DNA from: Lachnospiraceae bacterium A2
GTDB lineage: Bacteria; Bacillota; Clostridia; Lachnospirales; Lachnospiraceae
Assembly (NCBI GenBank): GCA_000403315.2
Contig: KE159643.1
Coordinates: forward strand, 1-38,811
Direction: 5' to 3'
DNA: 38,811 bases
A model generated the notes under the pieces. That model was not told the origin of the DNA. It was given only the letters and a program-made list of their open reading frames with translations, and did not search any database. Of this stretch, positions 25,090 to 34,048 are shown piece by piece. How positions within the stretch are numbered: the stretch's first letter is position 1; each line of letters opens with the position of its first letter. Position numbers and translations under genes: made by a program.

Positions 25090-26307
25090 TTATTTCAGGA
25101 TTTTCCTGAAATTCTTTTTCCCTTTTTTCAGCACCATTCCATCTTGGAAATCATCCATCTTATAAACCGTCTTGATATCCGTTACTTTTTCCCCATTTAC
25201 AGATACGCCGCCCTGCTCTACGGCACGGCGTCCCTCGGAACGGGAAGACGCCAGGGAGGATTTCACCAAAAGCCCCAGAATGTCAATAGCCCCATCCGTA
25301 AAATCGCTGTCCTCCAAAGCCACCGTAGGCATATTTTCTGCATTTCCGCTGGAAAACAGCGCTTTTGCAGCATCCTGCGATTTTTGCGCTTCTTCTTCCC
25401 CATGCACCATTTTTGTCAGCTCAAAGGCAAGGATTTCCTTTGCAGTGTTAAGCTGCGACCCTTCCCAGCCATCCATTTTGTCAATTTCCTCCAAAGGCAG
25501 GAAAGTCAGCATACGGATGCATTTTAATACGTCGTCGTCAGCTACGTTGCGCCAGTACTGGTAGAAGTCAAAGGGGGAAGTTTTGTTGGGGTCAAGCCAG
25601 ACAGCCCCGGACTGGGTTTTCCCCATTTTTTTGCCTTCGGAGTTTAAAAGCAGGTTGATTGTCATGGCATAAGCGTCCTTGCCCAGCTTGCGCCGGATTA
25701 ATTCCGTGCCCCCCAGCATGTTGCTCCACTGGTCGTCGCCGCCGAACTGCATATTGCAGCCATATTTCTGGAACAGGGCATAGAAGTCATAGCTTTGCAT
25801 AATCATGTAGTTAAATTCTAAGAAGCTTAAGCCCTTTTCCATGCGCTGCTTGTAACATTCTGCTGTCAGCATCCGGTTTACGGAAAAATGCGCCCCCACT
25901 TCCCGCAGCACGTCAATGTAGTTCAAGCCCATCAGCCAGTCCGCGTTATTTACCATTAAGGCATTTCCTTCAGAAAAATCAATGAACTTGCTCATCTGTT
26001 CCTTGAAGCAGTCACAGTTGTGCTGGATGGTTTCAGGGGTCATCATCTGGCGCATGTCGCTCCGCCCAGAAGGGTCGCCAATCATGGCAGTGCCCCCGCC
26101 GATTAAGGCAATGGGCTTGTTGCCAGCCATCTGGAGCCGCTTCATCAGGCATAAAGCCATAAAATGCCCCACATGGAGACTGTCCGCCGTAGGGTCAAAG
26201 CCAATGTAAAATATGGCTTTCCCTGTGTTCACCAGTTCCTTAATTTCATCTTCATCGGTCACTTGGGCAATCAGCCCACGGGCGACCAGGTCTTCGTATA
26301 CTGTCAT
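25090..26307 (-). CDS. tyrS: Tyrosyl-tRNA synthetase
   Basis: 405-aa class I synthetase charging tRNA-Tyr. The HIGH-type motif reads HVGH (about residue 46), GGGTAMIGDPSGR follows, and the KMSKS-type loop reads KMGKT (about residue 230). The C-terminal 65 residues (SSLASSRSEGRRAVEQGGVSVNG as core) form the S4 RNA-binding domain. The start is ATG 26307 with AGGAGG about 8 nt upstream. The predicted leader is only about 25-30 nt, so there is no T-box riboswitch of the kind often found before tyrS in Firmicutes. Confidence 0.97.
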   Translation of the reverse strand: MTVYEDLVARGLIAQVTDEDEIKELVNTGKAIFYIGFDPTADSLHVGHFMALCLMKRLQMAGNKPIALIGGGTAMIGDPSGRSDMRQMMTPETIQHNCDCFKEQMSKFIDFSEGNALMVNNADWLMGLNYIDVLREVGAHFSVNRMLTAECYKQRMEKGLSFLEFNYMIMQSYDFYALFQKYGCNMQFGGDDQWSNMLGGTELIRRKLGKDAYAMTINLLLNSEGKKMGKTQSGAVWLDPNKTSPFDFYQYWRNVADDDVLKCIRMLTFLPLEEIDKMDGWEGSQLNTAKEILAFELTKMVHGEEEAQKSQDAAKALFSSGNAENMPTVALEDSDFTDGAIDILGLLVKSSLASSRSEGRRAVEQGGVSVNGEKVTDIKTVYKMDDFQDGMVLKKGKKNFRKILK

Positions 26308-26340
26308 TTTTCGTACCTCCTGACATAATATTTAGGACTT

Positions 26341-26369
26341 ACGATAGCATGTGTGCTTGCCAAAGTCAA
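26341..26369 (-). promoter_or_regulatory. tyrS promoter
   Basis: On the minus strand: -35 TTGACT (26369-26364), 17-bp spacer, -10 TATCGT (26346-26341). It gives a short leader without room for a T-box. Confidence 0.6.
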
Positions 26370-26452
26370 CAAAATTTCAAAAAGTACTTGATATTTTAAA
26401 GGGCTGGATGCAGCTACAAGGTTTGTTGGCTGGGCGCGCGTGGGCGGAAATA

Positions 26453-27877
26453 TTATATATTCCCGTTGTTACGTATGGCATCTTGGTACCAGTAGAAGCT
26501 GTCCTTCTTTGCCCTAGCATAGGTTCCGCTTCCATCATCCTTTTTATCCACATAGATGAAGCCATAGCGTTTACGCATTTCCCCGGTGGTAAAAGAAACT
26601 GGGTCAATACAGCCCCAGACGGTATACCCGATGACGTCCACGCCATCCTCGTCCACGGCCTTTACCAGCTCCCGGATATGGTCTTTGAGGAATTTTATCC
26701 GGTTTTCATCATGGATCTGCCCGTCCTCGACGGTATCCTCATAGCCAAATCCATTCTCCACAATGAACAGCGGGAGTTCGTAGCGTTCGTAATATTGGTT
26801 CAGCACATAACGCAGCCCCTCAGGGTCAATGGCCCAGCCCCAAGGCGTCATTTGCAGGTAAGGATTTTCTACGGCATTTGGGCTTGCTGCTAAATCGTTC
26901 CCAAGCTTCTCCATGTTGGGGTCTGCACACATAACGCTGCTCAGGTAATAGCTAAACCCGATAAAGTCCACGCATCCTTGGGAAATGGCCGTAAGGTCCT
27001 CCTCAGTCATGTCCATCCTATATCCACGCCTTTCCCACTCTTTCTTTGCATAGGAGGGATAATGCCCCCTTGCATGGACGTCAGCAAAAAACAGGTTAAA
27101 GCGCCGGTCTTCCCTCTGGGCTAACAGGATATCTTTCGGGCTGCAGCTATAAGGGTAGATTGGAGATGCCGCTATCATGCACCCAATCTGGAAATTTGGG
27201 TTGATTTCGTGCCCTCTTTTTACGGTCAGGGCACTGGCAACAAACTGATAATGGGCAGCTTGGTAAACAATTTTCTCACGGTCTTCCCCTTCTTGGAATA
27301 GGATGCCAGAGTTGGTGAAGGCATAAATATTGTTTGTTACCACCATCTGGTTGTTAATTTCATTAAAAGTCATCCAGTAAGTAACCTTATCCTTGTAACG
27401 TTCCATAACCGTATTGGCAAAGCGCGTAAAAAAGGTGATTAACTCCCTGCTCCGCCATCCGCCATATTTCTTTACCAAGCCATAGGGCATCTCAAAATGG
27501 GATAAGGTAACTACCGGTTCCATGCCATAGCGGCGGAGCTCATCAAACAGATTGTCATAAAACTGGAGACCTTCTTCATTGGGCGTATCTTCATCCCCTT
27601 GGGGGAAAATGCGGCTCCATGCAATGCTGGTGCGGAAGCACTGGAACCCCATCTCAGCGAATAGCTTGATGTCTTCCTTGTAATGTTCATAGAAACGGAT
27701 TCCCTCATGGTTTGGGTAGTATTTCCCCTCTAGGATACCGTCTGTAATCTCACGGGCTTTGTCCCGGCTGCCCCCAGTCATTACATCTGCGATGCTTAAC
27801 CCTTTTCCATTTGCGCGGTATGCGCCTTCTACTTGGTGGGCGGCTACTGCGCCGCCCCATAAAAAACCTTTTTTCAT
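26453..27877 (-). CDS. bglA: 6-phospho-beta-glucosidase (GH1)
   Basis: 474-aa glycoside hydrolase family 1 enzyme that cleaves phosphorylated beta-glucosides delivered by the adjacent PTS. Motifs are the N-terminal FLWGGAVAAHQVEGAY, the acid/base Glu in TFNEIN (about residue 172), and the nucleophile Glu in IVENGFGYED (about 374). The C-terminal MRKRYGFIYVD segment, with basic residues nearby, is typical of the phospho-specific branch. The start is ATG 27877 with AGGAGG-type spacing upstream. It is the last gene of the licT-bglF-bglA operon. Confidence 0.95.
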   Translation of the reverse strand: MKKGFLWGGAVAAHQVEGAYRANGKGLSIADVMTGGSRDKAREITDGILEGKYYPNHEGIRFYEHYKEDIKLFAEMGFQCFRTSIAWSRIFPQGDEDTPNEEGLQFYDNLFDELRRYGMEPVVTLSHFEMPYGLVKKYGGWRSRELITFFTRFANTVMERYKDKVTYWMTFNEINNQMVVTNNIYAFTNSGILFQEGEDREKIVYQAAHYQFVASALTVKRGHEINPNFQIGCMIAASPIYPYSCSPKDILLAQREDRRFNLFFADVHARGHYPSYAKKEWERRGYRMDMTEEDLTAISQGCVDFIGFSYYLSSVMCADPNMEKLGNDLAASPNAVENPYLQMTPWGWAIDPEGLRYVLNQYYERYELPLFIVENGFGYEDTVEDGQIHDENRIKFLKDHIRELVKAVDEDGVDVIGYTVWGCIDPVSFTTGEMRKRYGFIYVDKKDDGSGTYARAKKDSFYWYQDAIRNNGNI

Positions 27878-27888
27878 GTTCAGCCTCC

Positions 27889-29817
27889 TTATTTTATAGC
27901 CCGGTAAACGGGTTCGCCTGCGTTTACTTGCCCAGAAGCAATAATTTCTATCCTGCTGAATTCGTCAGCATTGGTTACTAATACTGGTGAGGTCAGGGAA
28001 CAGCCCTTTTCTTGCAGGAATGTTGGGTCAAACCTGAGAAGGGGCTGGCCTGTTTTGACACGGTCCCCCGGCTTTGCCAGTACCTCAAAGCCTTCCCCGT
28101 CCAGCATGACAGTATTCAGGCCAACGTGGATTAAAAGTTCTGCACCTCCGTCTGCTGACAGGCCAAATGCATGCTTTGAAGGGAATACCATGGCAACTTC
28201 CCCATTGCAGGGGGATGTTACCAAGCCTTCGGTTGGGCGGATTGCAAGACCTTGCCCTGCTACGCCGCTGGCAAATACCTCATCCTCCACAAGTTCCAAG
28301 GGGATGGCTTCCCCAGCCATAGGCGCCATGATTTGAATGGAGAAGGGGCTGGCAGGAGAGGCAGCAGTTTCTGTGGCCGGCCCTGTTTTTGCTGGGCTGG
28401 CCAAAGCTTCTGCGCTAGGCTCTGTTTGCTCTGGGAGATATTGCGGTTCAGGTTCAAAATCTTCCTTGTATTCTGCCGTAATGCCCCAGAAGTAAGTCAT
28501 TGCCATGCCTGCAGCCAGCGCTGCGGAAATTCCCAGCAGGTAGGGAATAAATGGGGAATAGGTCCTCATGGCAAGTGAAAAAATGTTGTGGAACACAAAG
28601 GCGTCGCAGGTAACATGCAGTGCTCCATTAATTGCCCCGCCGATGCCGCTGGCGATAGCAACAACAGGAAGAAGCCGTTTGTAGTTCATGATAATAGCGT
28701 AGAGGATTGGCTCTGTCACGCCTGCAAACAGGCCTGTCAGTATGGTCGGACCTGCAACTTCCCGGATTCTGGAATGTTTTTTGCCCTTCAGGTATGCGCC
28801 GGCTGCAATGCCAATTTCTGCAAATACGGCGCATACGCATACGCCTTCCAGCATATCGCCCCCGTACATCTCTAAATTTTGTATGGTGACCAGGGTAAAA
28901 CCCCAGTGGAGCCCCAGCATTGTCAGGAATGGGTAGGCTGCCCCTAGGATTACCCCTGCGATGATCCGGTTAAAGCCAAACAGCCAAACCACTGCTTCTG
29001 ATACCTTATTGCCTAAAACTGTGCCGAAGGATCCGAACACCAAGACGGTAAAGGGAACCATCAGCATCAGGGAAACCATGGGGTTTAAAAAAAGCTGCAG
29101 CTCCTTTTTGACGATTTTTTTCAGCAGTTTTTCTAACAGGCTGTAAATGATGACTGCAATAAAAATAGGAAATATAGTGGAAGCATAGTCAATGGGTATC
29201 ACGTTAATGCCTAGGAAGTCTATGCTCCCCTCTGCTTCTAAAAGCCCAGTAAAGTTAGGCTCTAACAGGGCTGCCCCAATTGCCCCGCCTACATATGCAT
29301 TCCCTCCAAATTGCTTTGCCAGCGTAATGCCAAGGAAAATGGGCAGGAAGTAAAAGACTGCATTCCCGGCTGCTGACAAGATTAAATAAGTAGGGGCATC
29401 GCTCGGCATCAGCCCAAATTCCTGAATGACTGTCAGCAGCGCTTTCACCATGCCTGCGCCTGCCAGTACTGGGATTAATGGGGAAAATGCACCTGAAATG
29501 ACTTTCATCACTTGGTCTGCAAGGTTGCCCTTTTTCCCCTCCGGTGATTCCTCCCCGGACGCCTTTCCACCGATATTGGCAACAGATAGTATGGCGTTAT
29601 AATAGTCGTTGACAGCAGGGCCGATGACTACTTGGTATTGGCCGCCGCTGATTACCACCTGCAGCACATATTTTAGCTTGTTTAGGGCATCCTTGTCAGC
29701 CTTCCCATTATCTTTTAATTCGAAACGGAGCCTGGTAGCGCAATGCACAAGGCTGATGATATTCCCTTCGCCGCCTACCAGTTCCACAATTTTTTTTGCT
29801 TCTTCTGAATACTTCAT
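27889..29817 (-). CDS. bglF: Beta-glucoside PTS transporter, EIIBCA
   Basis: 642-aa phosphotransferase permease with domains in the order B-C-A. EIIB covers residues about 1-90 with the phosphocysteine in LVHCATRLRF (about residue 26). EIIC covers about 100-460 with roughly ten membrane segments. A Pro/Glu/Ala-rich linker spans about 470-510. EIIA covers about 510-640 with the phospho-His in LLIHVGLNTV. It imports and phosphorylates beta-glucosides such as salicin, arbutin or cellobiose-type sugars. The start is ATG 29817 with AGAGGAG 8 nt upstream; the TTG at 29838 overlaps that site and is rejected. It lies 21 nt after licT. Confidence 0.95.
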   Translation of the reverse strand: MKYSEEAKKIVELVGGEGNIISLVHCATRLRFELKDNGKADKDALNKLKYVLQVVISGGQYQVVIGPAVNDYYNAILSVANIGGKASGEESPEGKKGNLADQVMKVISGAFSPLIPVLAGAGMVKALLTVIQEFGLMPSDAPTYLILSAAGNAVFYFLPIFLGITLAKQFGGNAYVGGAIGAALLEPNFTGLLEAEGSIDFLGINVIPIDYASTIFPIFIAVIIYSLLEKLLKKIVKKELQLFLNPMVSLMLMVPFTVLVFGSFGTVLGNKVSEAVVWLFGFNRIIAGVILGAAYPFLTMLGLHWGFTLVTIQNLEMYGGDMLEGVCVCAVFAEIGIAAGAYLKGKKHSRIREVAGPTILTGLFAGVTEPILYAIIMNYKRLLPVVAIASGIGGAINGALHVTCDAFVFHNIFSLAMRTYSPFIPYLLGISAALAAGMAMTYFWGITAEYKEDFEPEPQYLPEQTEPSAEALASPAKTGPATETAASPASPFSIQIMAPMAGEAIPLELVEDEVFASGVAGQGLAIRPTEGLVTSPCNGEVAMVFPSKHAFGLSADGGAELLIHVGLNTVMLDGEGFEVLAKPGDRVKTGQPLLRFDPTFLQEKGCSLTSPVLVTNADEFSRIEIIASGQVNAGEPVYRAIK

Positions 29818-29838
29818 GATAGATTCTCCTCTAACCAA

Positions 29839-30672
29839 TTATATGTTTTGATTGATTCGGTTCAGATGCAAAGCCAGATACAGCACTTCTCCTTCCCCTA
29901 CATCCCAGCCATAAGCCTGTTTTAGGAAAGCAGCAATTTTTTGGGCGCATCTGTAATCTTCTGGGCATTTCTGTTCAATTATTTTCCCAACATCCAAATC
30001 CATCTGGAGCGATTCCCCGTCCATCTGCCTTCTGACAAAATAGCGTACATGCGTGATAAAGCGGCTGACGTCAAAATTGTTATCCCGGAATTCCCTGCCG
30101 TAAAACAGCCTTGCAATGTTTAGGATATTTTGTATGATTTTGGTATACATCATTGTTTTTTCCATGCTGCTCATGCTAAAGTTTGCATTAATAAAATGCA
30201 GGGCGATAAATGCCGCCTCCTGCTCAGGAATCTCATATCCAGTTTTTTCCCTTAATTTTAACACTACTTCTTTGGAATATTGGTATTCATCTGGATAAAT
30301 CAGGCGGATGTCCCACTCCAAGGGCGTGCCAATATAGATGCCTTCCCTTGCACGTTCCATCATAAGCCCTAAGTGGTCTGATAAAGTCAGCAGGATACTG
30401 TCGTTGCATTGGTAGCCCAGCCTTAGTTCACCTTCCCTTATGATATTGCTGGCCAGTTCAATATCGTTTACGGTGATCCTTTTTAATAGGCTGTCAAAAT
30501 CTTTCCTGCCGCCTCTGCCGTTCAGCACGAAATGCTTTTCTACCAGAGATGAATTTATGTGCTGCCCAACTTTCACATTAAATGCAACACCCCGCCCCAT
30601 GACGACGGATTCCATCCTCTTATCATCCAGCACAAGCGCTACATTATTGTTTAATGCTTTTAACAGTTTCAC
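29839..30672 (-). CDS. licT: LicT/BglG-family transcription antiterminator
   Basis: 277-aa RNA-binding antiterminator. Residues 1-55 form the CAT RNA-binding domain (LLKALNNNVALV, GRGVAF). Two PTS regulation domains follow (about 65-165 and 175-275), with histidines in LSDHLGL, ALHFINAN, ITHVRYF and ALHLNRI as phosphorylation candidates. The start is GTG 30672, preceded by GGAGGAGGG, matching the usual N-terminus of the family; an ATG-initiated form further upstream would run into the terminator. Its own leader carries the RNA target, so it controls the operon by positive feedback when substrate is present. Confidence 0.93.
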   Translation of the reverse strand: MKLLKALNNNVALVLDDKRMESVVMGRGVAFNVKVGQHINSSLVEKHFVLNGRGGRKDFDSLLKRITVNDIELASNIIREGELRLGYQCNDSILLTLSDHLGLMMERAREGIYIGTPLEWDIRLIYPDEYQYSKEVVLKLREKTGYEIPEQEAAFIALHFINANFSMSSMEKTMMYTKIIQNILNIARLFYGREFRDNNFDVSRFITHVRYFVRRQMDGESLQMDLDVGKIIEQKCPEDYRCAQKIAAFLKQAYGWDVGEGEVLYLALHLNRINQNI

Positions 30673-30717
30673 AACGAACCCTCCTCCGTATTCTTGCATT
30701 TTCCTGCATTTAGGTAC

Positions 30718-30788
30718 AAAAAAAGCATGACCAAAGAACTGTGCATTTCTGCCCAATTCTTAGTCATGCCTACCTTACCAGTAACACT
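30718..30788 (-). promoter_or_regulatory. LicT antiterminator target (RAT) overlapping an intrinsic terminator
   Basis: On the minus strand 30788-30762 carries the conserved RAT pattern GTTACTG...TAGGCA. Its 3' part is also the left arm of a terminator: GCATGAC (30769-30763) pairs with GTCATGC (30731-30725), followed by a T run (30724-30718). Binding of LicT to the RAT would prevent the terminator from forming. The element lies between the promoter and the licT start. Confidence 0.88.
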
Positions 30789-30796
30789 CTTTCTGT

Positions 30797-30826
30797 ATTC
30801 TACACCATAAAAGTATAGTTTGTCAA
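30797..30826 (-). promoter_or_regulatory. Promoter of the licT-bglF-bglA operon
   Basis: On the minus strand: -35 TTGACA (30826-30821), 18-bp spacer, -10 TAGAAT (30802-30797). Transcription would start just before the RAT. Confidence 0.85.
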
Positions 30827-30972
30827 TTATCCTTTTTGGAAAATTTATGCCAAATTTAGATTTTGGTTAGTGCACGTTCTTTTCCGCTATATTTGATAAC
30901 ATTTTTTAGAATAGGCTTGGAAAATCCTAAAAAATATAGTACCATTTCAATAAAACCATAAGGAGGAAAAGA

Positions 30973-32112
30973 ATGGACTTGAACAAAGAGAACATAAAAA
31001 AAATTCTGGCTATCATAACCTTCACCCTTGTGCTGCTTGCACTGCTCATGAACATGGGCGCCGTAAAATCATATCTGGGCTTCCTGTGGGGAATCCTGTT
31101 CCCCTTCGTGATGGGCGGGGTAATTGCTTTCGTCCTGAACATCCCCATGGCGGCCATTGAGCAGAAATTATTCAAAAAGCCTGGTAAGGCCGCAAGGCCC
31201 TTAAGCTTAGTCCTCTCCATTTTGCTTGTATTTGCCGTCCTTACGGTTGTGGTTGTGGTAGTTATCCCGCAGCTTGGAAAAACCTTTGACAGCATCAGCG
31301 CAGGGATGGTGACGTTCCTGCCCCAGATGCAGGAATGGCTGGAGCAGGTGTTCCAAGACTGGGAAGGGATTGTATCCTATATTGAATCCATGAAATTTGA
31401 CTGGATGGGCTGGCTCAAAAGCGTCAAGGATTTTGCATTGAGCGGGGCGGGCAGCGTATTTTCCTATACCATGTCCGCAACTATGATGGTAATTAACGGC
31501 GTTATGACATTTTTTATCGCCTTTGTGTTTGCCATCTATATTTTAATCCAGAAGGAAACACTGGGCAGGCAGTTTATGAAGGTATTTTGCGCCCTGCTCC
31601 CCCAAAAAGCAGTGGAAAAAATCATCCATGTCTGCACCCTGTCCCACCGGACGTTTTCCAGGTTTATCACGGGACAGTGTTTGGAAGCCCTGATTTTAGG
31701 GTCTATGTTTTTTGTATCCATGGCGGTCCTGCGTTTGCCGTATGCGCTCCTGATAGGCGTGCTGATTGCATTTACCGCGCTGATTCCCATGGTAGGGGCG
31801 TTTATTGGCTGCGGGGTAGGCGCATTTTTGATCCTTATGGTAAACCCTATGCAGGCGCTTTTTTTCATTGGCCTGTTCCTGGTCCTCCAGCAGATTGAAG
31901 GCAACCTGATTTATCCCCATGTAGTTGGGAATTCCGTAGGCCTTCCCTCTATTTGGGTACTTTTTGCCGTAACCGTCGGCGGAAAATTAATGGGCATAGC
32001 GGGGATGCTGATTTTCATTCCCCTGACTTCCGTGCTTTATTCTCTGTTCCGGGACTGGATCAACCAGAAGGCTTCTTTAAAAGCAAAACAAAAGCAGCCC
32101 CGCAAAAAGTAA
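30973..32112 (+). CDS. AI-2E family permease
   Basis: 379-aa polytopic membrane protein of the AI-2E transporter family. The N-terminal pair of membrane segments, a central soluble stretch (about residues 100-150, with an amphipathic LPQMQEWLEQVFQDW region), four further segments and the conserved IPMVGAFIGCGVGAF region are visible. Members export or antiport small ions or solutes; the name from autoinducer-2 export is not a reliable substrate guide. AGGAGG lies just upstream of ATG 30973. The promoter is unclear; TTGGAA and TACCAT with 17 bp between is one weak option. It is followed by the Pho-regulated gene with its own promoter. Confidence 0.9.
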   Translation: MDLNKENIKKILAIITFTLVLLALLMNMGAVKSYLGFLWGILFPFVMGGVIAFVLNIPMAAIEQKLFKKPGKAARPLSLVLSILLVFAVLTVVVVVVIPQLGKTFDSISAGMVTFLPQMQEWLEQVFQDWEGIVSYIESMKFDWMGWLKSVKDFALSGAGSVFSYTMSATMMVINGVMTFFIAFVFAIYILIQKETLGRQFMKVFCALLPQKAVEKIIHVCTLSHRTFSRFITGQCLEALILGSMFFVSMAVLRLPYALLIGVLIAFTALIPMVGAFIGCGVGAFLILMVNPMQALFFIGLFLVLQQIEGNLIYPHVVGNSVGLPSIWVLFAVTVGGKLMGIAGMLIFIPLTSVLYSLFRDWINQKASLKAKQKQPRKK

Positions 32113-32126
32113 GCAGCCGGCCAAAT

Positions 32127-32165
32127 TTTACACAGATTTTACACAGATTATGTATCCCATTTACA
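32127..32165 (+). promoter_or_regulatory. PhoP box: four hexamers at 11-bp spacing
   Basis: TTTACA begins at 32127, 32138 and 32160, and a degenerate TATGTA at 32149, all at an exact 11-bp period. This matches the direct-repeat PhoP box known from Bacillus. It ends 7 bp before a TATAAA -10 box (32173-32178) and replaces a -35 hexamer, as expected for an activator-dependent promoter. A PhoP homologue is encoded two genes downstream. Confidence 0.85.
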
Positions 32166-32172
32166 CAAACCG

Positions 32173-32178
32173 TATAAA
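32173..32178 (+). promoter_or_regulatory. -10 box of the Na/Pi cotransporter operon
   Basis: TATAAA directly downstream of the PhoP box; TAAAAT at 32175-32180 is an alternative register. No -35 hexamer is present. Confidence 0.6.
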
Positions 32179-32233
32179 ATAACCCTACGTAAACCAAACC
32201 ATCAAGAAGTTGCATTTACGCAGGAGGATTCAC

Positions 32234-34012
32234 ATGGATATATTTGGATTTCTGTCACTTGTCGGCGGCTTAGCCTTATTCCTATACGGCATGCATGTCA
32301 TGGGCGGCGGGCTGGAAAAACTGTCCGGCGGGAAGTTAGAACGCGTATTGGAAAAATTAACCTCAAACCCCTTAAAAGCAGTCCTGTTAGGGGCGGGCGT
32401 CACAGCCGTCATCCAGTCGTCGTCCGCTACAACCGTTATGCTGGTAGGCTTTGTCAATTCTGGGATTATGAAGCTTTCCCAGGCAATCGGGATTATTATG
32501 GGGGCCAACATCGGTACCACTATGACGTCATGGCTTTTGAGCCTGACAGGGATTGAAGGGGGAAATTTTTTCGTCCGTATGCTAAAGCCTTCCTCCTTCT
32601 CCCCTATTCTTGCGCTGATAGGCATTATTTTACTGCTGGGGGCAAAAAGCAGCAAGAAAAAAGATATTGCAGAAATTTTTCTGGGCTTTGCCGTGCTGAT
32701 GTTTGGGATGGAAACCATGAGCGGCGCAGTAAAGCCGCTGGCAGATGTGCCGGAATTTACCGGAATCCTGACAAAATTCAGCAATCCTCTGCTGGGAATT
32801 TTGGTAGGGGCGCTTCTGACGGCAGTGATACAGAGCTCCTCGGCGTCCGTGGGTATTCTGCAGGCCCTTTCTGTTACAGGGGCGTTTACCTATAGATCCG
32901 TTATCCCGATTATTATGGGGCAGAATATCGGTACCTGCGTGACGGCAATGATTTCCGCAGTGGGCGCAAATAAAGGGGCTAGAAGGACCGCATTTGTGCA
33001 CCTTTATTTCAATGTGATAGGCTCGTTGGTATTTTTGGCAGTGTATATGGGCTTGGATTCCGTGCTCCAGTTCGGGTTTGCCGGGGACACCGTAGGGGCT
33101 GCAGGCATTGCGGCAATCCACAGCGTTTTTAATATTTTCGCAACGCTGGTGCTTCTGCCATTTACCAGGGGGCTGGAGAAGCTGGCTTACCTGACCATCC
33201 CAGTGACGGAGGATGAGCGGCAGGAAGCTGGCAGGGGGGATGAATTTAAAGTGCTGGACGAACGCTTTTTGTCCACACCAGGCTATGCCATTGAGCAGTG
33301 CATTTCCCTTGCGAAAAAAATGGCGGCCCTTTCCGGGGAAACCATCCGGGAGGCCATTGGGCTGATTGGGGATTACTCACAGAACCGGGCGGAGCTGGTG
33401 CAGCAGCAGGAAGAATTGCTGGACCAATATGAAGATAAGCTGAGCGCATATTTGACAAGGCTTAGCAGCCAGAACCTGACGGAGCAGGAAGGGCAGAGCG
33501 TTTCCACCCTGATGCACAGCATCAATGATTTTGAGCGGATTGGCGACCATGCCCTGAACCTGATGGAAATTGCTGCAGAAATGAAGAAAAAGAAAATGGA
33601 ATTTACCAAAAAGGCGCGGTATGAAATGGAAGTATTTGGGGATGCAGTCACAGACATCCTAAACCGCTCCATCCAAGCCTTTATCCAGAATGACATAGAG
33701 CTGGCACAGTCTGTGGAGCCTTTGGAAGAAGTCATTGACGACCTGAACAAAGAAGTGAAAAAACGCCATGTGAAGCGGCTGCGGAAAGGGAAATGCACCA
33801 TTGAAACAGGCCTTGTCCTGTCTGATATTGCCGTAAATTATGAGCGGGTGGCAGACCATTGCTCCAACCTTGCCGTGTACATGATCCAGATGGAGGACAA
33901 TACCGTAGAAGCCCATGGCTATGTTACCAGCCTTTCCGGGAAAACAAGGATGCGCTTTGAGGAAATGCTGGAATACTACCAAGGCAAATACCAGTTAGGG
34001 GCAAAAGAATAA
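32234..34012 (+). CDS. Na/Pi cotransporter with C-terminal PhoU-like domain
   Basis: 592-aa phosphate:sodium cotransporter. The membrane part (residues 1-310) contains the two inverted Na/Pi repeats, each with a QSSSA motif (about residues 62 and 208). Residues about 340-580 form a helical PhoU-like domain with the metal-type motifs NDFERIGDHALNL and VNYERVADHCSNLA. The start is ATG 32234 with AGGAGG 6 nt upstream; the longer frame from 32210 overlaps that site. The PhoP box upstream and the adjacent phoP-phoR genes make phosphate uptake under starvation the likely role. Confidence 0.95.
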   Translation: MDIFGFLSLVGGLALFLYGMHVMGGGLEKLSGGKLERVLEKLTSNPLKAVLLGAGVTAVIQSSSATTVMLVGFVNSGIMKLSQAIGIIMGANIGTTMTSWLLSLTGIEGGNFFVRMLKPSSFSPILALIGIILLLGAKSSKKKDIAEIFLGFAVLMFGMETMSGAVKPLADVPEFTGILTKFSNPLLGILVGALLTAVIQSSSASVGILQALSVTGAFTYRSVIPIIMGQNIGTCVTAMISAVGANKGARRTAFVHLYFNVIGSLVFLAVYMGLDSVLQFGFAGDTVGAAGIAAIHSVFNIFATLVLLPFTRGLEKLAYLTIPVTEDERQEAGRGDEFKVLDERFLSTPGYAIEQCISLAKKMAALSGETIREAIGLIGDYSQNRAELVQQQEELLDQYEDKLSAYLTRLSSQNLTEQEGQSVSTLMHSINDFERIGDHALNLMEIAAEMKKKKMEFTKKARYEMEVFGDAVTDILNRSIQAFIQNDIELAQSVEPLEEVIDDLNKEVKKRHVKRLRKGKCTIETGLVLSDIAVNYERVADHCSNLAVYMIQMEDNTVEAHGYVTSLSGKTRMRFEEMLEYYQGKYQLGAKE

Positions 34013-34048
34013 TGCAATGGCTTCCGGAAGATAGGGAGGGGGATACAC

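Noticed and set aside
24967..25564. Frames antisense to tyrS
   Set aside because: The tyrS frame has all family motifs and spans the region; the antisense frames have none.
26308..26369. T-box riboswitch before tyrS
   Set aside because: The leader is too short and has no T-box sequence or antiterminator.
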